A DNA stretch of 45,628 bases from Rhodospirillales bacterium (lineage in GTDB: Bacteria; Pseudomonadota; Alphaproteobacteria; Acetobacterales; Acetobacteraceae), in the NCBI GenBank assembly GCA_947447625.1, contig CANFKS010000020.1, positions 1-45,628 on the forward strand. Reading direction: 5' to 3'. Within the stretch, counting starts at the first letter, position 1. Each line of letters opens with the position of its first letter. The notes under the pieces were generated by a model. It was not told the DNA's origin. It worked only from the letters and a program-made list of their open reading frames with translations, and ran no database searches. The translations under genes were made by a program, and so were the position numbers. Positions 1-7,632 of the stretch are shown in pieces.

Positions 1-2
1 AG

Positions 3-500
3 TACAACCAGGCCAGCACCCGCCCCGCCGTCGCATCCCGGTTCGGCCTCAGCGACTCCGTCGATCACGAGGAGATCAAGCGCTTGCGGGACATGTTCCC
101 CGGCAAGCTGCTGGTCAAAGGCATCATGCACCCCGATGATGCCCGCGCCATGCTCGCCCTCGGCGCCGACGGCATCGTCGTCTCCAATCACGGCGGCCGC
201 AACCTTGATGCCGCGATGGCAACCTTCGACGCCCTGCCCGGCATCGTCCAAGCCGTTGGCGGCAAAACCACCATCATCGTCGATTCCGGCATCCGCCGCG
301 GCCTCGACATCATCAAGGCCCGCGCGCTGGGCGCCGACGCCGTGCAAACCGGCCGCGCCACCCTCTTCGGCGCCTCCGTCGGCGGCGAAGCCGGCGTCTC
401 CCGCGTGCTCGAACTCCTGCGCCACGAACTCACAACCGGCATGGCCAATTGCGGTGTCCGCACCATCGAGGAGATCACCCGCGATCTCCTCGCGCCGTAG
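3..500 (+). CDS. FMN-dependent alpha-hydroxy-acid dehydrogenase (L-lactate dehydrogenase type), 3' part
   Basis: C-terminal 165 residues of a TIM-barrel flavoprotein that oxidises L-2-hydroxy acids (lactate, mandelate or glycolate) to 2-oxo acids; the start lies outside the window. Seen directly: the active-site motif SNHGGRNLD, whose His codon is at 189-191 (the base that abstracts the alpha proton), and DSGIRRG near 285-305, the loop that binds the FMN phosphate, followed by GADAVQTGRA. The frame is open from the first complete codon at position 3. The TAG stop at 498-500 is formed by the left end of a dispersed repeat. Substrate cannot be assigned from this fragment. A respiratory L-lactate dehydrogenase (LldD) is the commonest role for the family. 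Confidence 0.9.
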   Translation, partial: YNQASTRPAVASRFGLSDSVDHEEIKRLRDMFPGKLLVKGIMHPDDARAMLALGADGIVVSNHGGRNLDAAMATFDALPGIVQAVGGKTTIIVDSGIRRGLDIIKARALGADAVQTGRATLFGASVGGEAGVSRVLELLRHELTTGMANCGVRTIEEITRDLLAP

Positions 501-617
501 AGCCTGATGATTTTTGGCGGAATCGCCAAAAGTCTGAATCAGGCGATAAAACAAAGAGCGAGATCGGGGTGCCTTCGCCTATCAGAAGGCATCCCGATCT
601 CGTGCCCGAAGGCTCTA
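498..617 (-). repeat. Dispersed TAGAGC-ended hairpin element, copy A (inverted relative to the other copies)
   Basis: A 120-bp copy of the family also found at 26674, 38143 and 41808, here in reverse orientation. Ends are TAGAGC and GCTCTA. Two hairpins are visible: TTTTGGCG/CGCCAAAA at the left and a longer stem around ATCGGGGTGCC and its partner GGCATCCCGAT at the right. The left TAG is the stop of the dehydrogenase and the right CTA is the stop (TAG on minus) of the convergent amidase. It probably acts as a bidirectional terminator. Mobility as a MITE is inferred from the TA-flanked terminal inverted repeats. Confidence 0.85.
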
Positions 618-2312
618 ACGGCAGGAGGACAGGCCCGGCGGCATCCGCCGGGCCAGGGTCGCCTGCTCGAACCCATACGCAATTCGCAACAAAACCGCCT
701 CGCTCCACGCCCGCCCCGTAAACGTCGCACCCAGCGGCACCTCGGGCCCCTCGGTGCCGCCGATGAACCCGGCCGGCACCTGCACCGAAGGATATCCCGC
801 CTTGGCCGCGATCGAGGCCCCCGCTGTCCCCGGGAACAGCACCGCATCGAGGCGGTTCTCGTCCATATACGCATCGAGCCCCCGCGCCCGTGCCGCCCGC
901 ACATCATTCTCCCGCGCCGCCAGATACGCGATCTCCCGTAACGTCCCGCTCGTTGCATCCGCGGCCAGAAAGATATCCTGCCCAAACCGCAGCGCCCGAT
1001 CGGCATGCGCCGCGTTGAACGCCACGATATCGCGCATCGAGCGCATCGCGCTCCCCTGGGCCCAGTCCTGCAGATACAAATCGAGATCGTGCTTCAGTTC
1101 GTAGACAAACACGATCGACACCCGCGCCGTCCGGTTCAAATCCGCACTTTCCGGGTTCCGGTTGAGGATGAGCATGTCGGTGCCGGGTCCGCCGATCCAT
1201 CCCTCGGTCGGCAGGTTCTCCCGCACGATCACCGCGCCCGCATCCTGCAACGCCGCAATCGTGCGATCCATCACCGCCCGCGCCTGGTCCGACAGCCCGC
1301 GCCAATACACATCATTCGCCGGATCGGCCGGATTGCTCGGCACGCCGATACGCGCCCCGCGCAGCCCGTCTTTGTCCAGCGCGGCCATGAAATCGACCCC
1401 CTGCGGCGCCGCCGCCGTCGCCGGGTCGGCCGGATCGGGTCCGGCGAGCACGCCGAGGATCAACGCCGCATCGCGCACCGTCCGCGTCATCGGCCCGGCC
1501 GTATCCTGGCTCGCCGCAATCGGGATGATGCCGGCCCGGCTGATCAGTCCGACGGTTGGTTTGACGGTGACAATCCCATTCTGCCCGGCCGGCGACAGGA
1601 GCGAGCCCGAGGTCTCCGTGCCGATCGAGGCCGCGGCAAAGCCGGCCGCGACGGCGACCGCGGAGCCCGCACTTGAACCGCCCGGTGCTACGATGGGCAC
1701 CCCCATGGCATCGAGTGCCGGAGCATGGGCATTGCGCACCTGCCCCCCGAGCGAGGAGTAGCCGGACGGCATGCCGACGGCGAGGATGTTGGCGAATTCG
1801 GTGAGGTTCGCCTTGCCGAGGATCACGGCGCCGGCCTGGCGCAGCTTGGCTGCCACGGTCGCGTCGCGCTGGGCGAAGGCATCGGCAAGAGCGAGCGCGC
1901 CGGCGGTGGTGTGCTGGCGATCGCCGGTGGCGATATTGTCCTTCAGCAGGATCGGGATGCCATGCAGCGGCGGCAATTTGCCGCCCGTCTTGCGTGCCGC
2001 GTCCTGCGCACCGGCGATGGACAGCGCGTCAGGGTTGATTTCACGCACCGCGTTGAGCGCGGGGCCCGCGCGGTCGAGCGCTTCAATGCGCGCGAGATAG
2101 GCGCGCGTCAGATCGGCAACCCCGATGCGCCCGGCGGCAAGGTGGTCCTGCAGGTCGGTGACGCTGGCGTTGTCGATGCAGACTGCGGGCGGCGGGGTTT
2201 GTGGCATGGCGGCGGGCTCCGGAAAGGCGGGGGGAGGGGAGGGTGGCAGCGGGAGAGGGGCTACGGACAGTATGGCCGCGAGCAGGAGCCCCGCCGCAAT
2301 CCGGTCAGGCAT
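615..2312 (-). CDS. Amidase signature family hydrolase, predicted exported
   Basis: A 565-residue amidase that hydrolyses a carboxamide to acid plus ammonia or amine. The Ser-cisSer-Lys triad is visible: K124 in GIPILLKDNI, the GGSSAGSA loop at 211-218, and the presumed nucleophile S237 in GTETSGSLLSPA. A hydrophobic stretch at residues 6-20 followed by a Pro-rich segment looks like an export signal, so the enzyme probably works in the periplasm or at the membrane. The start chosen is the ATG at 2310-2312, which overlaps the stop of the upstream ammonia-lyase by 8 nt; this implies translational coupling. The gene ends in the TAG of repeat copy A. Without the repeat this frame would read TAC and run on, so the C-terminus may have been altered by the insertion. 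Third-codon-position base preference changes from C to G within the gene (around 1500-1750). Substrate unknown. Confidence 0.9.
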   Translation of the reverse strand: MPDRIAAGLLLAAILSVAPLPLPPSPPPAFPEPAAMPQTPPPAVCIDNASVTDLQDHLAAGRIGVADLTRAYLARIEALDRAGPALNAVREINPDALSIAGAQDAARKTGGKLPPLHGIPILLKDNIATGDRQHTTAGALALADAFAQRDATVAAKLRQAGAVILGKANLTEFANILAVGMPSGYSSLGGQVRNAHAPALDAMGVPIVAPGGSSAGSAVAVAAGFAAASIGTETSGSLLSPAGQNGIVTVKPTVGLISRAGIIPIAASQDTAGPMTRTVRDAALILGVLAGPDPADPATAAAPQGVDFMAALDKDGLRGARIGVPSNPADPANDVYWRGLSDQARAVMDRTIAALQDAGAVIVRENLPTEGWIGGPGTDMLILNRNPESADLNRTARVSIVFVYELKHDLDLYLQDWAQGSAMRSMRDIVAFNAAHADRALRFGQDIFLAADATSGTLREIAYLAARENDVRAARARGLDAYMDENRLDAVLFPGTAGASIAAKAGYPSVQVPAGFIGGTEGPEVPLGATFTGRAWSEAVLLRIAYGFEQATLARRMPPGLSSCR

Positions 2313-3465
2313 CGCCGACGAGGGCGTCGTACAGGGCAGGATCGGTGGCGCCCTCGGTGCTGAACAGCAGCACGCGGCTGTCTGCATCAAGTCCGAGCGC
2401 CTGACGCGCCGCCGGATCGGCGGCGGCGAGGAGCAGGGCTGCGAGGCCTGCCACACCGGATTCGCCGGCGACCATGCCGTGTTTTTTGAGCAGTATCATG
2501 CAATCGACCGCTGCCTCGTCGGGCACCGCCATGAAGCCGGCGGCGGCGCGGCCGAGTTCCTGCCAGGCGAGCAGGCTCGGTTCGCCGCAGGCGAGGCCCG
2601 CCATGATCGTGTCGAGATCGCCGGCGATGGCGATGGGTTCGCCGGCTTCGGCGCTGGCGAGCAGGCAGGCGGCGCGGTCGGGTTCGGCGACGATCAGGAT
2701 CGGCGCGGGGCGGAAGGCATGGCGCAGTTGCACGGAGACCGAAGCGGCCACACCGCCGACCCCGCCTTGGATGAAGACATGGGTGGGGGGTGCGCCGTGC
2801 CACTGGGAAATCGCTTCATCGGCCATCAGACGATACCCCTGCATGACGTCGACCGGCACCGTGGTGTAGCCCTCCCAAGAGGTGTCGGAGACGACGAACC
2901 AGCCGTGTTCGGCAGCGGCGCGGGCTGCAGCGCGCACGGCATCGTCGTAGGTGCCGGGGACGCGGCGGACTTCGGCGCCGTACTGGGCGATGGCATCGAC
3001 GCGGCCCTGGCTCACGGTTTCGTGAACGTAGATGACGCAGCGCGCGCCGAAGCGTTGTGCACCCCAGGCGACGGAGCGGCCATGGTTGCCGTCGGTGGCG
3101 CAGGTGACGGTGATCAGGGCGGTGGCCTCGGCGTAGGTCCCGCCGACGAGGTCGGCGGAGGTCGCGTTGGGGGCGATGCTGCGCCGCGCGAGTTCGGCGG
3201 CCAGCACCTGGCAGACCGCGTAGGCGCCGCCGAGGGCCTTGAAGCTGCCGAGGCCGAAGCGGCTGGCTTCGTCCTTGATGCGCAGCGTGCCGATGCCGGC
3301 GCTGGCCGCGATGGCGGGAAAGGCGCGCAGCGGGGTTTGGGCGTAGCCGGGCCAGGAGGTGATTTCGGCGCGGGCGCGGCGGTATCCGCCATCGGGCAGC
3401 ACAACGGTGCCGGGGGTGCCGGCGCGGGGGTTGATGAAAAGGCGGAAGGGGCGTGTTTTGATCAT
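2305..3465 (-). CDS. dpaL: Diaminopropionate ammonia-lyase (fold-type II PLP enzyme)
   Basis: 386 residues. Members cleave 2,3-diaminopropionate to pyruvate and two ammonia. Seen: the PLP lysine K76 in GSFKALGGAYAV; a TDGNHGRSVAWGAQRFGA segment typical of fold-type II lyases; VDVMQGYRLMADEA and a Gly-rich phosphate-binding GGVGGVAASV. These match the YgeX/DpaL branch better than threonine dehydratase. Start taken at the ATG 3463-3465 (MIKTRPFRLF), where homology begins; an in-frame ATG 75 nt upstream only adds a low-complexity Arg/Pro leader. First gene of a two-gene operon with the overlapping amidase. The pairing suggests that an amide or peptide of a diamino acid is hydrolysed outside the cytoplasm and the product deaminated inside (inference). 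Confidence 0.85.
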   Translation of the reverse strand: MIKTRPFRLFINPRAGTPGTVVLPDGGYRRARAEITSWPGYAQTPLRAFPAIAASAGIGTLRIKDEASRFGLGSFKALGGAYAVCQVLAAELARRSIAPNATSADLVGGTYAEATALITVTCATDGNHGRSVAWGAQRFGARCVIYVHETVSQGRVDAIAQYGAEVRRVPGTYDDAVRAAARAAAEHGWFVVSDTSWEGYTTVPVDVMQGYRLMADEAISQWHGAPPTHVFIQGGVGGVAASVSVQLRHAFRPAPILIVAEPDRAACLLASAEAGEPIAIAGDLDTIMAGLACGEPSLLAWQELGRAAAGFMAVPDEAAVDCMILLKKHGMVAGESGVAGLAALLLAAADPAARQALGLDADSRVLLFSTEGATDPALYDALVGDA

Positions 3466-3553
3466 GCTGCATCGTCCAACGTGCGGCGCGTGACCGCAAG
3501 GCGGGAATGCGGGGGCGGGGCTGCGGAGGCGTCTGCACAAGGGTCCGATATTG

Positions 3554-3567
3554 TTTCTTTAAAGAAA
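3554..3567. repeat. Perfect 14-bp AT palindrome
   Basis: TTTCTTTAAAGAAA is a perfect palindrome in the divergent region between the ammonia-lyase gene and the small membrane protein gene, immediately left of an FNR-type box. It could be an operator half or simply AT-rich promoter DNA; the function is not shown by the sequence. Confidence 0.4.
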
Positions 3568-3570
3568 TAC

Positions 3571-3584
3571 TTGACTTAGATCAA
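3571..3584 (+). promoter_or_regulatory. FNR/FixK-type binding site
   Basis: TTGACTTAGATCAA matches the FNR/FixK half-site pattern TTGA-N6-TCAA exactly. With the site centred near 3577.5, a class II arrangement (centre at -41.5) would put transcription start near 3619, and an AT-rich hexamer (TTTATT, 3608-3613) lies at the corresponding -10 position. The first gene downstream is the small membrane protein at 3647. Suggests oxygen- or NO-responsive control; the regulator itself is not in the window. Confidence 0.6.
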
Positions 3585-3646
3585 TGAGGCGATGCGGGCA
3601 GGCGGGATTTATTTGCCGGGCTTTCAAACCGGGAAGGATAGTCGAG

Positions 3647-3805
3647 ATGCACACGGGAGAAATCCTCTTTCTGACTGTTGTTATCATCACGTTCGCAGCC
3701 TTCAGCCTGACGTTGCTGTTGTCGGTGATGACGTATGAACGGCATAAATCGGCGCGTGCCGCGGCAATGCGGGCCAGTACGACGGCGCAGCGCACGCAGG
3801 CTTGA
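3647..3805 (+). CDS. Small single-pass membrane protein, function unknown
   Basis: 52 residues: a short N-terminus (MHTGE), one strongly hydrophobic segment of about 22 residues (residues 6-28), then a basic Ala/Arg-rich tail (YERHKSARAAAMRAS). Start set by a good Shine-Dalgarno (GGAAGGA, about 10 nt upstream of the ATG at 3647). An upstream in-frame ATG at 3584 lies inside the presumed promoter and has no such site. The gene is monocistronic, downstream of an FNR/FixK-type box, which makes a low-oxygen membrane accessory peptide (for instance a small oxidase-associated subunit) a reasonable but unproven idea. The topology, basic side inside, predicts a cytoplasmic C-terminus. I do not recognise the family. 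Confidence 0.7.
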   Translation: MHTGEILFLTVVIITFAAFSLTLLLSVMTYERHKSARAAAMRASTTAQRTQA

Positions 3806-3901
3806 GAGTCGGCATGCGGCGGATTGCCGGCTTGACCCCTTTTACAAGCGGGCGTGGCGTGGTTATGGCTTGTCGCCACAGATAGTGGGCGGAGCGGGCG
3901 G

Positions 3902-4891
3902 ATGAAGATCACCATTCTTGGCGGCGGCGGGTTTCTGGGGCGCAGGGTGGCGCAGAAGCTGGCCGAAAGCGGGGAGTTGGGCGGGCGGCGGATCGAGAGC
4001 ATGGTGCTGTTCGACCTGATGCCGCCGGCGGGGCTTGAGGCGCCGTTTGCGGTCACGTCGATCGGCGGGGATATCGCGGACTTGCCAGAGGCGGCGATGC
4101 CGCCGGGCACGGATGTGGTCTTCCATCTCGCGGCCGTGGTGAGTGCGGCGGCGGAGGCGGATTATGATTTGGGGCGGCGGGTCAATCTGCGCGGCACCGA
4201 TGCGGTGATCGATGCGTGCCGGCGGCTGGTGGCGGGCGGGGGGGCGCCGCCGCGGGTGGTGTTTACCAGTTCGGTCGCGAGTTTCTCGGGCGGGCAGAGC
4301 GTGTTCCTGGAGGATGATACGCGCCAGGTGCCGGCCAACTCCTATGGCACGCAGAAGGCGGCGGCGGAGATGCTGCTGGCGGATGCGACCCGGCGCGGGT
4401 TCCTGGATGCGGTGTGTCTGCGGTTGCCGACGATCATCGTGCGGCCGGGGCGGCCGAACAAGGCGGCGAGTTCGTTCTTTTCGGCAATCGTGCGCGAGCC
4501 GCTGCTCGGGCTGGAGACACTGCTGCCGGTGCCGGATGATTTCGCCGTGTGGGTGGCGAGCCCGCGGCGGGCTACGGAGTGGTTGATCCATGCGGCAGCC
4601 ATGGATACGGCGCCGCTCGGGCTCGACCGGAGCCTCAATCCGCCCGGCATGAGCGTGAAAGTGGGGGATATCCTCGCGGCACTGGACGCGGTTCGGCAGG
4701 GGGCGACGGCGCTGGTCAAGCGGGTGCCGGATCCGGTGATTGCGGGGATCGTGGGCGGCTGGCCGGCAGGGTTCAACGTGGTGCGCGCGCCGGCGCTGGG
4801 TTTCAGCCGGCATGAGCCGTTGATCGATGTAATCCGCGCCTTTGTCGCCGATGACCTGGAGGCAACGCGGCAGGATCGCGCGCTGGGCTGA
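3902..4891 (+). CDS. denD: NAD-dependent epimerase/dehydratase family, D-erythronate dehydrogenase-like
   Basis: 329-residue extended short-chain dehydrogenase. Rossmann motif GGGGFLG at 7-13, VVFHLAAVVS, catalytic Y148 and K152 in YGTQK. The later stretch RLPTIIVRPGRPNKAASSFFS is characteristic of the DenD branch, whose members oxidise D-erythronate (C4 sugar acid) at C2 in acid-sugar catabolism. Start ATG at 3902 follows a GGAG-type site in GGGCGGAGCGGGCGG; a longer frame from 3854 adds a non-homologous leader. No erythronate kinase or isomerase is adjacent, so the assignment rests on sequence motifs only. A related hydroxy-acid dehydrogenase role is possible. Plus-strand codons are strongly G-ending. 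Confidence 0.8.
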   Translation: MKITILGGGGFLGRRVAQKLAESGELGGRRIESMVLFDLMPPAGLEAPFAVTSIGGDIADLPEAAMPPGTDVVFHLAAVVSAAAEADYDLGRRVNLRGTDAVIDACRRLVAGGGAPPRVVFTSSVASFSGGQSVFLEDDTRQVPANSYGTQKAAAEMLLADATRRGFLDAVCLRLPTIIVRPGRPNKAASSFFSAIVREPLLGLETLLPVPDDFAVWVASPRRATEWLIHAAAMDTAPLGLDRSLNPPGMSVKVGDILAALDAVRQGATALVKRVPDPVIAGIVGGWPAGFNVVRAPALGFSRHEPLIDVIRAFVADDLEATRQDRALG

Positions 4892-4902
4892 GGCCGGGCG
4901 GG

Positions 4903-5535
4903 CTACTCCAGGTCGAGGAAGTTTGCGGTGACGGAGGCGCGGGCGACCAGGGCCTGGATCTGCGGATCGCGGTGCGCGTCGGTGCGGGTCAGGCGGTCCA
5001 TGGGCACGAAATATTCGTGCGCATGGGGCACCTGATTTTCGGCGAAGCCTCGGTAATGTTCGGTTTTGAGGGCGTACATCACGCGCACGTCGCGCACGGG
5101 CAGGACGAGAGGGGCATCGGGGAGGGCGCGCAGCACGCCGGTGGCGAGCCAGCGCGGGGTTTGGTCGGTGGGCGTGATGGGGGCGGCAAGCCAGGGCAGG
5201 GGGCAGACCGCCATCAGGGAATGGGTGCTGGGCGCGAAGCGGGAGCGCTTGTCGAGCAGGTTGGTCATGGAAGCGCAGGCTTCGATGGCGAAGATATCCA
5301 CAAAGGGTTCGGCCGGGGTGCCGCCGAAGTTGAGCCAGAGTCCGTCAGGCAGAGTGCGCAGGCGGGAGCTGCCGGGGAACTTGAGGTAAGGGTGGTAAGA
5401 AGCTGATTCTTCAGTTGGACGGCCGCGCAACCAGCGCCAGGTGCCATTGCGCTGTTGGCGGATGCCCGGCGGGCGCTGGGGCCACTGCCGAAGGCGAAGA
5501 CGCACCAGGTCATCCAGGGATCGAACGCCGGTCAT
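4903..5535 (-). CDS. Unrecognised protein of about 210 residues with low-GC upstream region
   Basis: I do not recognise this protein. It is a soluble-looking sequence with no signal or TM segment. Notable parts: an N-terminal Arg/Trp-rich region (LRQWPQRPPGIRQ, WRWLRGRP), a central GLWLNFGG, then EPFVDIFAIEACASM and LLDKRSRFAPSTHSL. The D-x(3)-E spacing in VDIFAIEA recalls PD-(D/E)xK nucleases, but the lysine is absent, so this is only a hint. Start chosen at ATG 5533-5535 (MTGVRSLDDL) because GAGGG lies 10 nt upstream; an in-frame ATG at 5577 has no ribosome-binding site. Convergent with denD, 11 nt apart. Its upstream region is an AT-rich island unlike the rest of the window, which is consistent with horizontal acquisition. 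Confidence 0.6.
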   Translation of the reverse strand: MTGVRSLDDLVRLRLRQWPQRPPGIRQQRNGTWRWLRGRPTEESASYHPYLKFPGSSRLRTLPDGLWLNFGGTPAEPFVDIFAIEACASMTNLLDKRSRFAPSTHSLMAVCPLPWLAAPITPTDQTPRWLATGVLRALPDAPLVLPVRDVRVMYALKTEHYRGFAENQVPHAHEYFVPMDRLTRTDAHRDPQIQALVARASVTANFLDLE

Positions 5536-5639
5536 GATCAAATTTCCCTCGTCGGAATAGGCACAGCTTTCCGCCATGAATATCGGTGTTTTTCGGGTCG
5601 ACTGATCCTGGATGGATCAATGGGTCACGCGGAAATTCG

Positions 5640-5900
5640 CCGTTCCGGTGCGATGAGTCAAGATTTCTTTGAAAAATGGGGAAGTTTTTTCTGATCATCA
5701 ACTCAGAGTTAATCTATCGAAAAATTTGACCATATTTTAGAGACTGAATCGTTATTTTTGGAAAAATGCGGGCGTTTTCGGTCGATGCGAAAACCGGTTA
5801 TCCCGGAGGTGTGGACAAAGTTATTCACAGATTGGAAACGCAAAAACAGCGTTCAGTCACAGTTTTTCCGGTCGCGTTAACTCATTATTGCGCCTGGCAC
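5640..5900. other. AT-rich intergenic island
   Basis: This gap of about 420 bp (5536-5955) has no gene I can support. Line-by-line counts give about 28-53% G+C (lowest near 5701-5760), against roughly two-thirds in flanking genes. It holds short A/T runs, imperfect hairpins (for example TTTTTGGAAAAA near 5755-5766) and an inverted pair of DnaA-box-like sequences at 5810-5829. It lies directly upstream of the unrecognised minus-strand gene and so includes its promoter. Alternatives are a replication-related site, a silenced foreign promoter, or a small RNA gene. Confidence 0.5.
5810..5829. promoter_or_regulatory. Inverted pair of DnaA-box-like 9-mers
   Basis: TGTGGACAA (5810-5818, reverse complement TTGTCCACA) faces TTATTCACA (5821-5829). 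The second fits the DnaA consensus TTATNCACA; the first deviates at one position. A third partial match (TTATCCCGG) lies at 5798. They sit at the edge of the AT-rich island. They could be DnaA sites of a regulated promoter or of an origin. No parAB, hemE, gidA or dnaA is nearby to support a chromosomal origin. Confidence 0.35.
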
Positions 5901-5901
5901 C

Positions 5902-5936
5902 GCCCCGGCCGGTCCCCAAATGGGGTTGGCCGGGGC
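5902..5936 (-). terminator. Strong GC hairpin after the acyl-CoA ligase gene
   Basis: GCCCCGGCC (5902-5910) pairs with GGCCGGGGC (5928-5936), and an inner CCCC/GGGG extends the stem across an AAAT loop. It begins 20 nt beyond the stop of the minus-strand ligase. There is no clear U-run, so termination would rely on hairpin strength or Rho. Confidence 0.5.
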
Positions 5937-5955
5937 GCACCTGTGGGCGGTGCGG

Positions 5956-7596
5956 TCAGCCCGGCGGCATCAGATGGTCGCGGAAGCGGTCGCGCAGGGC
6001 CATTTTCTGGATTTTGCCGGTGGCGGTGTGGGGGAGTTCGTCGACCACGATGATGGCGTCGGGCTGCCACCATTTGGCGATCTTGCCGTCGAAGAAGGCG
6101 CGCAGCGAAACGAGGTCGATGGTGATGCCTGGGCGGGGGACGACGATGAGGAGGGGGCGTTCGTCCCATTTGGGGTGACGCGCCGCGATGACGGCCGCTT
6201 CGGCAACGTCGGGGTGGCCGACGGCAATGTTTTCGAGCTGGACGGTGCTGATCCATTCGCCGCCGGATTTGACGACATCCTTGGAGCGGTCGGTGATCTC
6301 CATGTAGCCCTCGGCGTCGATGGTGGCGACGTCGCCGGTGGCGAACCAGCCTTCGGCATCGAGCGCGCTGCCCGGCGTGTCTCCGAGGTAGGCCGCGCAG
6401 ACATTGGGGCCTTTGACCTGGAGATGTCCGGAGGTGGTGCCGTCCCAGGGGAGTTCGGTGCTGTCGTCGTTCACGATGCGCATGTCCACGCCATACATGG
6501 CGCGGCCCTGTTTTTCGCGCAGGCGGAAGGCGGGCTCCGGCGGAAGGTCGGCGTTGGAGGATTTCGGCCTGTTATAGGTGCCGATCGGGCTCATCTCGGT
6601 CATGCCCCAGGCGTGATCGACGCGGATGCCGTATTCGTCACCGAAGGCGCGCATCAGCATGGGCGGGCAGGCGGAGCCGCCGATGATGAGGCGTTCGACG
6701 CTCTCCAGGCGCTTGCCGCTGGCGCGCAGGTGCTGCAGCAGGCCGAGCCAGACGGTGGGCACGCCGGCGGAGCAGGTGACGCGTTCGGTGTTCATCATGT
6801 CGGCGAGGCTGGCGCCGTCGAGGTGGCGGCCGGGCATGATGAGGCTGGCGCCGGCCATGGGGGCCGAATACGGCGTGCCCCAGGCGTTGACGTGGAACAT
6901 CGGCACAACCGGAAGGAAGCGGTCGGCGGCGCCGAGGCCGAAGACGTCCTTAAGGTTGGAGGCGAATGTGTGCAGCAGCGTCGAGCGGTGGGAGTAGAGC
7001 ACGCCCTTGGGGCGGCCGGTGGTGCCGGAGGTGTAGCAGAGCGAGGCGGCGCTGCGCTCGTCGAGGGCGGGCCAGGCGAAGTCGTCGCCGGCTGAGGCGA
7101 TGAGGTCCTCGTAGCAGAGCAGGTCCATGCCCGGGGGCAGAGCGATGTCGGGCATATGGGCGGGCTCGGTCATGAAGACGACGGCGCGCAGGCGGGCGCG
7201 CAAGGCGGGGGCGATGGCCGCGACGATGGGGGCGAAGCTGGTGTCGGCGAAGAGGATGGTGTCGTCGGCGTGTTGGGCGATGTAGGTGATGTCGTCGGTC
7301 GAGAGGCGCGGGTTGATGGTATGGCAGATCGCGCCCATGCCGGAGACGGCGTAGTAGAGTTCGACATGGCGGTGGCCGTTCCAGGCCAGGGTGGCGACAC
7401 GCGCGCCAAGGCCGGTGCCGAGTTGGCGCAGCGCGCTGGCGAGGCGGCGGGCGCGGGGCTCGATCTCGGCGTAGGTGGTGCGGTGGATCGCGCCTTCGAC
7501 GGTTTTGGAGACGATTTCGGCGGCGGCATGGTGGCGGGCGGCGTGGCGGATGATGGTGCTGATGAGCAAAGGTTGGTCTTGCATCAGGCCGAGCAT
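5956..7596 (-). CDS. Medium/long-chain fatty-acid-CoA ligase (AMP-forming)
   Basis: 546 residues of the ANL superfamily; activates a carboxylic acid with ATP to the acyl-AMP and then to the CoA thioester. Motifs: P-loop [11 protein letters not shown] at about 188-198, [39 protein letters not shown] at the hinge, and the C-terminal TATGKIQK carrying the adenylation lysine. Overall closest in style to the AlkK type. The start ATG at 7596 has a TGAGGA site. The gene stands alone on the minus strand, insulated by hairpins on both sides. Substrate chain length cannot be read from the sequence. The crotonase, CoA-transferase and acyl-CoA carboxylase elsewhere in the window could act on its products. 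Confidence 0.9.
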   Translation of the reverse strand: MLGLMQDQPLLISTIIRHAARHHAAAEIVSKTVEGAIHRTTYAEIEPRARRLASALRQLGTGLGARVATLAWNGHRHVELYYAVSGMGAICHTINPRLSTDDITYIAQHADDTILFADTSFAPIVAAIAPALRARLRAVVFMTEPAHMPDIALPPGMDLLCYEDLIASAGDDFAWPALDERSAASLCYTSGTTGRPKGVLYSHRSTLLHTFASNLKDVFGLGAADRFLPVVPMFHVNAWGTPYSAPMAGASLIMPGRHLDGASLADMMNTERVTCSAGVPTVWLGLLQHLRASGKRLESVERLIIGGSACPPMLMRAFGDEYGIRVDHAWGMTEMSPIGTYNRPKSSNADLPPEPAFRLREKQGRAMYGVDMRIVNDDSTELPWDGTTSGHLQVKGPNVCAAYLGDTPGSALDAEGWFATGDVATIDAEGYMEITDRSKDVVKSGGEWISTVQLENIAVGHPDVAEAAVIAARHPKWDERPLLIVVPRPGITIDLVSLRAFFDGKIAKWWQPDAIIVVDELPHTATGKIQKMALRDRFRDHLMPPG

Positions 7597-7632
7597 GGGG
7601 TGGGTCCTCAGGTGAGATGAAGCAAGGCAAGG

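Noticed and set aside
2125-3579. Gly-rich open frame on the plus strand
   Set aside because: Shadow of the amidase N-terminus and the ammonia-lyase gene on the other strand.
5810-5829. Chromosomal replication origin
   Set aside because: Only one good DnaA box and one imperfect partner; no marker genes of an origin nearby. Kept as a low-confidence site, not called oriC.
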